Positions 1 through 5,010 of a stretch of DNA of 7,507 bases are shown piece after piece. The translations under genes and the position numbers were made by a program. Numbering within the stretch: the stretch's first letter is position 1; every line of letters starts with the position of its first letter. The stretch is from CAYXXZ01 sp964469165. GTDB taxonomy: Bacteria; Pseudomonadota; Gammaproteobacteria; Pseudomonadales; Porticoccaceae. The notes under the pieces are model-generated. The model saw nothing but the letters and a program-made list of their open reading frames with translations, made no database searches and had not been told where the DNA came from. The DNA lies in the NCBI GenBank assembly GCA_964469165.1, contig CAYXXZ010000120.1, positions 1 to 7,507 on the forward strand, in the 5' to 3' direction.

Positions 1-75
1 GTCGTTGACCAGCGGTACGCCTTTTCCTGCTTCGTTTTCTTGCTGTTCCGGCAACCCTTTGTATGCGGTGAGCAT
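1..75 (-). CDS. Possible 5' end of a divergent gene, cut by the window edge
   Basis: On the - strand an ATG at 75-73 opens a frame that stays open for 25 codons to the window edge. The predicted peptide starts MLTAYKGLPEQQENEAGKG and is polar and protein-like. An in-frame TAA lies four codons upstream of this ATG, so it is the first possible ATG in the frame. The Shine-Dalgarno is weak (an AGG very close to the ATG), which lowers confidence. I do not recognise the family. If real, it is transcribed away from the hydroxylase gene and shares the AT-rich control region between them, so a regulator or a partner enzyme are both possible. The + strand is also open here, but its translation is cysteine- and leucine-rich with no start. 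Confidence 0.4.
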   Translation of the reverse strand, partial: MLTAYKGLPEQQENEAGKGVPLVND

Positions 76-191
76 GACCTGGTCTTAGCAACCAAATTAC
101 GGGTTTTACCCTATGTATGCATCATTTATTTATGTCGCATACTACACATATATTTTATGTAAATGCATGCAATCATGTAGACATTCAGGAG
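76..191. promoter_or_regulatory. AT-rich control region with repeated ATGTA/TGCAT words
   Basis: This non-coding stretch is clearly more AT-rich than its surroundings. It holds a near-repeat, TATGTATGCATCAT (112-125) and TATGTA-AA-TGCAT-GC-AATCAT (156-176), about 44 bases apart. It also holds an 8-base palindrome TGCATGCA (164-171) and a short inverted repeat ATGT-AG-ACAT (175-184). TATATT at 149-154 could serve as a -10 box, but I see no convincing -35. The layout, repeated sites close to the hydroxylase start and perhaps between two divergent genes, fits a promoter with operator sites. The exact promoter and the binding protein are not determined. Confidence 0.5.
187..191 (+). promoter_or_regulatory. 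Shine-Dalgarno site deciding the hydroxylase start
   Basis: AGGAG at 187-191 touches the in-frame ATG at 192 but lies 6 bases before the ATG at 198, a normal spacing. The first in-frame ATG (117) has no such site and would add a histidine-rich leader that does not look like a family N-terminus. ATG 198 is therefore preferred. Confidence 0.75.
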
Positions 192-197
192 ATGACC

Positions 198-989
198 ATG
201 GAACTTGTTCACAGTCCAATGGGGCTACGCCAGCGTAAATACCGGGAAATCTACCGCTCGCGCCTGAGCGGCTTCTACAACGGCTATTACCACGCCTTCC
301 TGATTTTCGGGGTGGGTCTGTACGAGATCTATTTTGCGACGCGTCACATCAGCAATGTGTTGTGGTGGGAATGGCTTTTTGTGCCAGCGGTGTTTTTATT
401 TGGCCAGTGGGTGGAGTACCTGTTTCATCGCTTCTTAGCACATCGGCCTTCGAAATCCCCGTTCTGGCGCCTGGTCTATGTGCGTCACACCCTGATGCAT
501 CACCAGTTCTTTACGGCGGAGGAGCCACGATTCGCCAGCCATAAGGACTGGCGTGTCACGATATTTCCGCCGTTCACCCTCGTGTTTTTCACGCTGACCA
601 CAATACCATTTGCCTTTCTGGCTGGGATAATCATTTCTGTGAATGTTGGCTGGCTCATCCTTGCAACCGCCATTGGAAGCTATGTGTTCTATGAGCTACT
701 GCATTTCCTGTGCCATGTGGACGATAATTGGTTTCTGCGCCACTGCCCCATCGTGAACACCGCTAGGCGGCATCACACCGCACACCACGAATCTTCCGTG
801 ATGATGGAATACAACATGAGCGTTGTATTTCCGTTTTGGGACTGGGTCTACGGCACTTCCGACCTGGATCGTGGCCTGTTCGGACATTTGTTTAATGGTT
901 ACAGCACCAAGTATGTGAAGAAGGGCCTTCGCAAAACCCGCAAGACGCCGGTCGAAACACCGATCGACACCAAGCCTGATTTCCGGTGA
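198..989 (+). CDS. Fatty acid hydroxylase / sterol desaturase family membrane enzyme
   Basis: Predicted integral-membrane di-iron oxygenase of 263 residues. The family hydroxylates or desaturates lipid, sterol or carotenoid chains using O2 and two irons held by clustered histidines. The histidine boxes are visible: HRFLAH (77-82), HTLMHH (97-102), LLHFLCH (168-173) and RHHTAHHE (191-198). Hydrophobic segments lie at about 31-48, 57-76, 121-148 and 150-172. The ending EYNMSVVFPFWDWVYGT (204-220) is the usual segment after the last box, and a basic soluble tail follows. Length is normal and no key histidine is missing. The start is ATG 198, placed by AGGAG six bases upstream. It is first in a likely operon with the small membrane protein, the DUF6166-like gene and the hydrolase. 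No electron donor is encoded in the window. The family is clear, but the substrate is unknown. Confidence 0.88.
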   Translation: MELVHSPMGLRQRKYREIYRSRLSGFYNGYYHAFLIFGVGLYEIYFATRHISNVLWWEWLFVPAVFLFGQWVEYLFHRFLAHRPSKSPFWRLVYVRHTLMHHQFFTAEEPRFASHKDWRVTIFPPFTLVFFTLTTIPFAFLAGIIISVNVGWLILATAIGSYVFYELLHFLCHVDDNWFLRHCPIVNTARRHHTAHHESSVMMEYNMSVVFPFWDWVYGTSDLDRGLFGHLFNGYSTKYVKKGLRKTRKTPVETPIDTKPDFR

Positions 990-1033
990 GGCGTCAATGT
1001 TTAACAAACTCTGAGAATTCTAGGAGATGAGCG

Positions 1034-1219
1034 ATGCCTGTGGGTAAGAAAGTTATGTTCTCCGTGCTGCTTTTATGCGCAGGAGTACTGGGCTATTGGA
1101 TCGAAGTAGCGATGGGTATGGAGCGCAACATTCCCTATCTCATTGTATTGGTTGTATTTCTGATGCTCGGCCTTTGGTCCATGTCGGCGGTGCAGAAAAA
1201 AGACGAGGGTAACAAATGA
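1034..1219 (+). CDS. Small two-helix membrane protein, unknown function
   Basis: A 61-residue protein with two predicted transmembrane segments, about 7-22 (MFSVLLLCAGVLGYW region) and 34-50 (PYLIVLVVFLMLGLW region), joined by a short loop (EVAMGMERN). The tail is charged (QKKDEGNK) and probably cytoplasmic. AGGAGA at 1022-1027 lies 6 bases before the ATG, so translation is well supported despite the small size. Its stop overlaps the next start in ATGA (1216-1219), which implies translational coupling. I do not recognise a family. Its position directly after a membrane hydroxylase suggests an accessory or anchoring subunit, but that is inference from position only. Confidence 0.75.
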   Translation: MPVGKKVMFSVLLLCAGVLGYWIEVAMGMERNIPYLIVLVVFLMLGLWSMSAVQKKDEGNK

Positions 1220-1560
1220 TCAAAATCGCACAGGAGCAGCCATCTGCGGGTATCTACAGCGGAGAGCGCACCATCGACGGTCTGGTGGTCATGTACAAAG
1301 GGGCTCCTCTGACGAAGCTGCTCGCGCTCGACGAGACGTCGAACGATGACTTCGAATGGGGCTATGAAGGTGACTCGCCGGCAAGACTGGCCCATGCTCT
1401 GCTGTTGCATCGTACTGGCGACCCCGCGGTGGCTGATGCCTTTTCCATTCGTCTGATGGTGCAGTTTGTCGCAAAATTAGACAACGAATGGGAGGTGCGG
1501 GAAGACCAATTGGATCGTCTGATTGAAGAGATCCAGCAATCCACACCGGCATTGTCCTGA
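1216..1560 (+). CDS. DUF6166-like protein
   Basis: A soluble acidic protein of 114 residues with no signal peptide or membrane segment. The central block FEWGYEGDSPARLAHALLLH (47-66), followed by GDP, a helical stretch and EWEVREDQLDRLIEE, matches my memory of the DUF6166 pattern: a W-G-Y-x-G-x-x-P-A-x-L-A-x-A-x-L core, then W-x-[IVL]-x-x-x-x-[IL]. That domain has no established function that I know of. The start overlaps the stop of the small membrane protein by four bases (ATGA), so the two are probably made together. The hydrolase follows after 24 bases. Coding status is strong; the family call is from memory. Confidence 0.72.
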   Translation: MIKIAQEQPSAGIYSGERTIDGLVVMYKGAPLTKLLALDETSNDDFEWGYEGDSPARLAHALLLHRTGDPAVADAFSIRLMVQFVAKLDNEWEVREDQLDRLIEEIQQSTPALS

Positions 1561-1584
1561 CGTTCGTGGAAGCGAGGAAACGAT

Positions 1585-2355
1585 ATGTTGTCACCGAATG
1601 CCGTTGGCTCGATCGATGCCATCGAGTACCTGTCTGGCGCGAGCACCGAAGTTCGGTCTGAGGGTTCAGGTCCACCACTGATCCTGCTGCATGGTTTGCA
1701 GAGCGATCTGACTATCTGGGATGGTGTTTGCGAGCATCTTCGCAGTGTGGAGCGCATTCGGCTGAATTTTCCTGGCAGAGGAAAATCTGCCAGAGGGAGC
1801 GACACATGGCATTCGTTGGAGTATTTCTATTCAATAGGAAGGTTTGCTGAGCTGCTTCATTCGTTGGTGCAAAAGCTGGATCGTCGTGTATCCATTGCTG
1901 GTTGGAGCATGGGGGCAATGGTCGCACTGGAGTATGTCAAACGTTACGGCACCGATGACATCCGATCGCTGGTGCTGTGCTCCGGATTGTCGAAAGTGGC
2001 GGGGGTGGCAAACATATTTCAGTCCATGAATGATGAAGGGCTCCTGATGGAAATATCCGAACGCTCCGAGAAGGCGGGATTGAAGGGGTCGACGGATCCC
2101 TTGGCTGTGCTCAATTGCTGGAAATCCATGCTGCATTTCGATTGCAGGGAGGTACTTTATAAAATTGATATCCCGACATTGATCGTGCATGGTATCGAGG
2201 ATCTGGATTGCCCGTTTTCGGATGCCATGCTGGTTTCCCAGCGAATTCCGTGTTCGGAACTTGTTGCGCTGGATGGATGCGGCCATCTGATCCTGTCTGA
2301 AAGGCCCGGGGCAGTGGGTTTAGCTATTTCAGAAGGTATGAAAAGGTTAGGCTGA
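1585..2355 (+). CDS. Alpha/beta-fold hydrolase
   Basis: A cytoplasmic hydrolase of 256 residues, a standard length for the fold. The oxyanion-hole HG is at 36-37 (LILLHGLQS). The nucleophile elbow is GWSMG with Ser108. The acid is probably Asp206 in HGIEDLDCP (202-210), and the base is His234 in GCGH. NFPGRGKS (61-68) is the usual strand-turn after strand 4. Residues 140-190 form the variable lid that sets the substrate. The triad is complete, so it should be active on an ester, lactone, thioester or C-C bond; the sequence does not say which. GAGGAAA at 1574-1580 supports ATG 1585. It is fourth in the hydroxylase operon, and an SDR dehydrogenase follows about 90 bases on, so it may open a lactone or cleave an ester produced nearby (inference). 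Confidence 0.9.
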   Translation: MLSPNAVGSIDAIEYLSGASTEVRSEGSGPPLILLHGLQSDLTIWDGVCEHLRSVERIRLNFPGRGKSARGSDTWHSLEYFYSIGRFAELLHSLVQKLDRRVSIAGWSMGAMVALEYVKRYGTDDIRSLVLCSGLSKVAGVANIFQSMNDEGLLMEISERSEKAGLKGSTDPLAVLNCWKSMLHFDCREVLYKIDIPTLIVHGIEDLDCPFSDAMLVSQRIPCSELVALDGCGHLILSERPGAVGLAISEGMKRLG

Positions 2356-2433
2356 ATGGCCAGGGATTTGTCGGGTTGGTTTCATCAGGGTAATGTGTCA
2401 TTGGTCGGATTTTTATTGCTTTTTTTGAAATGA
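2356..2433 (+). other. Candidate 25-codon mini-ORF between hydrolase and dehydrogenase
   Basis: An ATG follows the hydrolase stop directly (TGA-ATG, 2353-2358). It opens a 25-codon frame starting MARDLSGWFHQG and ending in the hydrophobic VGFLLLFLK. Its TGA (2431-2433) overlaps the ATG at 2430 in ATGA, which is an alternative start for the dehydrogenase. AAAAGG lies about 10 bases upstream of the ATG. The TGA-ATG and ATGA junctions on both sides would couple translation across the space, but 25 codons is short enough to be chance. Confidence 0.22.
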
Positions 2434-2438
2434 AGGAG
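2433..2438 (+). promoter_or_regulatory. Shine-Dalgarno site deciding a GTG start for the dehydrogenase
   Basis: AAGGAG at 2433-2438 lies 6 bases before an in-frame GTG at 2445. The longer choice, ATG 2430, lies upstream of this site and is preceded only by a T-run, so GTG is preferred. The resulting N-terminus (M-RLEGKVALVSGG) also matches the usual SDR beginning. Confidence 0.75.
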
Positions 2439-2444
2439 ACAGCT

Positions 2445-3194
2445 GTGCGGCTTGAAGGCAAAGTGGCTTTGGTATCGGGTGGTGCAGGTGGCATTGGTGC
2501 TGCCATCTGCAAGTTGTTCACGCAAGAAGGGGCTACCGTATACATCTGCGATCTGCATGTGCAGGATGGCGAGACGTTGGCTCAGAAGTACATGGTGGAA
2601 GACAAGAAGGTGTATTTCCTACCTCTGGACGTGGCGGATGCACATGCATGGCAGTCGGTACTGGCTCGCGTCGAGGCGTCGGAGGGCCGCCTGGACGTGC
2701 TGGTCAACAACGCCGGCATCAGCGGATCGGTGCCCGACCGGATGGACCTGGACTATTTCGACAAGCAATGGGAGATCAACGCACGCGGGACTTTCCTGGG
2801 GATGAAGCTGGCCCGCGATCTGCTGGCCAAGAGTGGGCGGGGGTCGATCGTCAACATGTCATCCGTGCTGGGGTTGATCGCCCATGAAATCACGCACATG
2901 GGCTACAACGCCTCCAAGGGCGCTGTGCGCCTCATGTCCAAGGCAGCGGCGGTGCAGTTCGCCGATCAGGGCATCCGCGTCAACTCCGTTCACCCTGGTT
3001 GGATGTCCGCCATGCGCACATCGGTCAGCAGCGCGGATCCCGAACAGCGCAAGAAGCTCAACGCCGAAGTGCCTCTCAAGCGCTCCGGCACGGCAGAGGA
3101 AGCCGCCCAGGCTGTGCTGTTTCTCGCCTCCGACGATTCATCGTATGTGACAGGTTCCGAACTTGTCGTTGATGGCGGCTTGTCCGCCCGATAG
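2445..3194 (+). CDS. Short-chain dehydrogenase/reductase (classical SDR)
   Basis: A cytoplasmic NAD(P)-dependent alcohol/ketone oxidoreductase of 249 residues, typical for classical SDRs. The Rossmann motif is SGGAGGIG (11-18). Asp36 at the end of strand 2 (YICD) favours NAD over NADP. LDV is at 61-63, NNAG at 88-91, Asn112 in EIN, Ser139/Ser140 in NMSS, and Tyr154 with Lys158 in YNASK; PGW is at 184-186. The end VTGSELVVDGG is standard. The Ser140-Tyr154 distance is 14 rather than the 13 I expect for most members. The pattern resembles cyclopentanol/hydroxysteroid-type dehydrogenases, but the substrate is not fixed. By hand counts, GC rises from about 50-57% in the first 200 bases to about 62-65% later. 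It may be the last gene before a terminator at the gap. Confidence 0.92.
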   Translation: MRLEGKVALVSGGAGGIGAAICKLFTQEGATVYICDLHVQDGETLAQKYMVEDKKVYFLPLDVADAHAWQSVLARVEASEGRLDVLVNNAGISGSVPDRMDLDYFDKQWEINARGTFLGMKLARDLLAKSGRGSIVNMSSVLGLIAHEITHMGYNASKGAVRLMSKAAAVQFADQGIRVNSVHPGWMSAMRTSVSSADPEQRKKLNAEVPLKRSGTAEEAAQAVLFLASDDSSYVTGSELVVDGGLSAR

Positions 3195-3230
3195 CCGCCA
3201 GCAAGTGCCCGAAGGCATCGACGGGCTTGC
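3173..3230 (+). terminator. Back-to-back inverted repeats at the dehydrogenase end (possible terminator)
   Basis: TGGCGGC (3173-3179) pairs perfectly with GCCGCCA (3194-3200) around the stop codon. GGCGG (3174-3178) can instead pair with CCGCC (3184-3188), so the two forms exclude each other. A second hairpin follows at once: GCAAG-tg-CCCG (3201-3211) with CGGG-CTTGC (3222-3230), nine pairs and a two-base bulge. The next base is the first N of the gap, so any T-run is hidden. It may be a transcription terminator or a processing site. Confidence 0.45.
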
Positions 3231-3330
3231 NNNNNNNNNNNNNNNNNNNNNNNNNNNNNNNNNNNNNNNNNNNNNNNNNNNNNNNNNNNNNNNNNNNNNN
3301 NNNNNNNNNNNNNNNNNNNNNNNNNNNNNN
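3231..3330. other. Assembly gap (100 N)
   Basis: Exactly 100 unknown bases. A round 100 is commonly a placeholder, so the true length is uncertain. The gap holds the start codon, RBS and most of the signal peptide of the binding-protein gene, and perhaps its promoter. Open frames that cross it are not meaningful inside the N stretch. Confidence 0.97.
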
Positions 3331-3331
3331 G

Positions 3332-4366
3332 TTCACTACGGGCGCTTACGCCCAGACGCAGCCGTCGGTTCGATGGCGGATGGCCGCGCTCTATCCCCGA
3401 AGTCTCGATACCTGCTACGGTTCCACCGAACAGATGTGCAAGCGCGTGGCCGAACTCACCAACGGCAAGTTCACTATCACCCTTCACCCTCCGGGTGACC
3501 TGGTGCCACCGCTGCAAGTACTGGACGCGGTGAGTGCCGGCACGGTTGAGGCCGGGCAGGTGAGCGGCTCGTTCTACTTTGGCAAGAACCCGGCGTTGAT
3601 GTTCGAGTCCGGTCTGCCGTTCGGCATGAACGCACGGCAACAGAATGCTTGGCTGTATGAGGCCGGTGGGCTCAAAGAGGTGCAGAAGGTGTTCGCCGGA
3701 TTCAATTGCCACTCGGTGCCCTGCGGCAACTTTGGCACCCAGATGGGGGGGTGGTTCCGCAAAGAAATCAACAGCCTTAAGGATCTCTCCGGGTTGAAGA
3801 TGCGGATTGGCGGATTCGGCGGACAGGTGATCAGCCGTCTAGGCGTCGTGCCTCAGATGATCCCGGGCGGAGACCTCTATGCTGCGCTCGAGAAAGGCGT
3901 AATCGACGCGGCCGAGTTCGTCGGTCCCTATGACGATGAAAAGCTTGGACTTGCCAAGGTGACGCAGTATTACTACTCGCCCGGTTGGTGGGAGGGTGGC
4001 AGCGCGCAAGTCTCGGCAATCGCGAATCAGAAAGCTTGGGCGGCATTGCCGAAGGACTATCAGGCCGCGTTCGAGGTGGCGGCGTTCGAATCCAACATGC
4101 GCATGCTGGCGATCTACGACTCCAAGAATCCGGACGCCATTCAGCGGATTCTGTCGTCGGGCGTCAAGTTGCGGTGGTTTCCCAAGGAAATTCTGGACGT
4201 CGCTTACGACACGACGATCAGCATGCTGGAGGAAATTTCATCCAAGGACGCGGACTTCAAGGCGATTTACCAGCACTACCGGAATTTCCTGAACAAGCAG
4301 TCTTCCTGGTACCGGGTGGCAGACCATTTCCTCGACAGCTATTCGCTGTCGAGGCGTGGACGCTGA
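3332..4366 (+). CDS. dctP: TRAP transporter solute-binding protein, TakP-like, 5' end lost in gap
   Basis: Periplasmic substrate-binding subunit of a TRAP transporter; 344 residues are visible. The first visible residues, FTTGAYAQTQ, look like the end of a signal peptide cut at AYA, so most of the mature protein is present. TakP/DctP hallmarks, numbered from 3332: RWRMAALYPRSLDT (14-27), PPLQVLDAVSAGTVEAG (59-75), GTQMGGWF (135-142), KMRIGGFGG (156-164) with the likely carboxylate-binding Arg158, GGDLYAALEKGVIDAAEF (179-196), GPYDDEKLG (198-206) and YYYSPGWWEGG (213-223). TakP binds 2-oxo acids such as pyruvate with Na+. Phe196 stands where I remember Trp in many relatives (AAEW), so the ligand may differ. 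The final codons form a strong hairpin, and the small subunit follows 83 bases later. The symbol is the generic family name. Confidence 0.9.
   Translation, partial: FTTGAYAQTQPSVRWRMAALYPRSLDTCYGSTEQMCKRVAELTNGKFTITLHPPGDLVPPLQVLDAVSAGTVEAGQVSGSFYFGKNPALMFESGLPFGMNARQQNAWLYEAGGLKEVQKVFAGFNCHSVPCGNFGTQMGGWFRKEINSLKDLSGLKMRIGGFGGQVISRLGVVPQMIPGGDLYAALEKGVIDAAEFVGPYDDEKLGLAKVTQYYYSPGWWEGGSAQVSAIANQKAWAALPKDYQAAFEVAAFESNMRMLAIYDSKNPDAIQRILSSGVKLRWFPKEILDVAYDTTISMLEEISSKDADFKAIYQHYRNFLNKQSSWYRVADHFLDSYSLSRRGR
4330..4354 (+). promoter_or_regulatory. Perfect 10-bp hairpin at the 3' end of the binding-protein gene
   Basis: CCTCGACAGC (4330-4339) pairs fully with GCTGTCGAGG (4345-4354) across the loop TATTC. 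The hairpin lies inside the coding end, 9 bases before the TGA. No T-run follows, so it is not a simple terminator. It is more likely an mRNA-stabilising or processing structure that lets the binding protein be made in excess over the membrane subunits. Confidence 0.6.
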
Positions 4367-4377
4367 GGCAGAAAGAA

Positions 4378-4424
4378 GCCTCTGATTCAGGGGCATCAGG
4401 CCAGCGGGCATCTGTATGGGTGCC
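4378..4424 (+). promoter_or_regulatory. Two weaker hairpins in the binding-protein/small-subunit spacer
   Basis: GCCTCTG (4378-4384) pairs with CAGGGGC (4388-4394) around ATT, with one G-U pair. GGCATC (4407-4412) pairs with GGTGCC (4419-4424) around TGTATG, with one G-U pair. With the perfect hairpin upstream they make the junction highly structured. Each alone could be chance. Confidence 0.35.
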
Positions 4425-4449
4425 TACTGGCATCACTTGAAGGCACGTT

Positions 4450-5010
4450 ATGTTGAAGATTACTCATGGCATCGACCGGCTGAGCGAATGGGTTGGTATC
4501 ACGGTAAGGTGGTTTTTTGTGGTCGCGGTGGTGATCAGTGCTGGAAATGCCATCAGTCGTCGCGTGTTCGACATCAGCTCGAATGCCTTCTTGGAACTGC
4601 AGTGGTACCTGTTCGCTGCGGGAGTGCTGCTGGGCGCTGCCTATGTGCTGCTCAAGGACGGCCACGTGCGCGTTGATTTCGTTTCCACGAAGCTGAGCGC
4701 ACGAACCAACGCAACTGTGGATGCGGTGGCCCTGTCGCTGTTTGCTATCCCGTTTTGCCTAATGCTGATCTGGTATTCCTGGCCGATGTTCGAGATCGCC
4801 TGGCGAACTGGGGAGATGAGCTCGAACGCGGGGGGGCTGACCCGCTGGCCTGTGCTTCTGTGCTTACCGGTAGGGTTTGCATTGCTGCTGCTGCAGGTGT
4901 GTGCGGAAATTGCCAAAAGAATGCTCGTGGTCCTCGGCAAAGAAGGGGGGGGGGGCGTGGTGGGCCGGGTCGAGGATCGCAGCGGCTCCAAGGGGGGTGC
5001 TGATGCTTGA
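4450..5010 (+). CDS. dctQ: TRAP transporter small permease subunit (DctQ family)
   Basis: Inner-membrane small subunit of 186 residues with four predicted helices at about 17-35, 50-68, 89-112 and 134-155. The family signature is clear: ELQWYLFAAGVLLGAAYVLL (49-68) followed by KDGHVRVDF (69-77). It pairs with the large permease and supports Na+-driven uptake. GAAGG (4439-4443) is a good RBS for ATG 4450. The region after helix 4 is a glycine-rich tail (EGGGGVVGRVEDRSGSKGGADA fragmentary in character) encoded over an 11-G run. All three frames are open from the run to the permease start, so its C-terminus is uncertain if the run length is wrong. It overlaps the permease gene by 8 bases. Confidence 0.92.
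   Translation: MLKITHGIDRLSEWVGITVRWFFVVAVVISAGNAISRRVFDISSNAFLELQWYLFAAGVLLGAAYVLLKDGHVRVDFVSTKLSARTNATVDAVALSLFAIPFCLMLIWYSWPMFEIAWRTGEMSSNAGGLTRWPVLLCLPVGFALLLLQVCAEIAKRMLVVLGKEGGGGVVGRVEDRSGSKGGADA
4945..4955 (+). repeat. Homopolymer run of 11 G in the small-subunit gene
   Basis: Eleven consecutive G lie in codons 166-169, 20 codons before the stop. As read (G11), the small subunit ends at 5010, overlapping the permease start. With G10 the frame becomes that of the permease and the genes fuse. With G12 the small subunit ends at TGA 5001-5003, giving a TGATG junction with ATG 5003. Such runs slip readily in replication and transcription, and are also prone to sequencing error. Confidence 0.9.

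Noticed and set aside
1..167. 55-codon + strand open frame from the left edge
   Set aside because: It could be a gene tail, but the translation is an odd mix of Cys, Phe and Leu and runs through the AT-rich control region. The - strand frame is more protein-like.
117..197. N-terminal extension of the hydroxylase from ATG 117
   Set aside because: It has no RBS and a non-family, histidine-rich leader, and it covers the motif-rich control DNA. ATG 198 has AGGAG at the right distance.
2420..2426. T7 run before the dehydrogenase as a terminator tail
   Set aside because: No stable GC-rich hairpin precedes it; the nearest is AATG-TGT-CATT.
3340..3353. Short hairpin GGGCG-CTTA-CGCCC after the gap
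   Set aside because: It is only five pairs, inside the coding sequence of the signal-peptide end, and probably chance.
2990..3712. Long - strand open frame crossing the gap
   Set aside because: Its length depends on unknown bases, and it is antisense to two well-supported genes.
4877..5002. Upstream extension of the permease frame (MHCCCCRC start)
   Set aside because: It lies within the small-subunit gene in another frame with a cysteine-run peptide. It matters only as the linker that a G10 allele would create.
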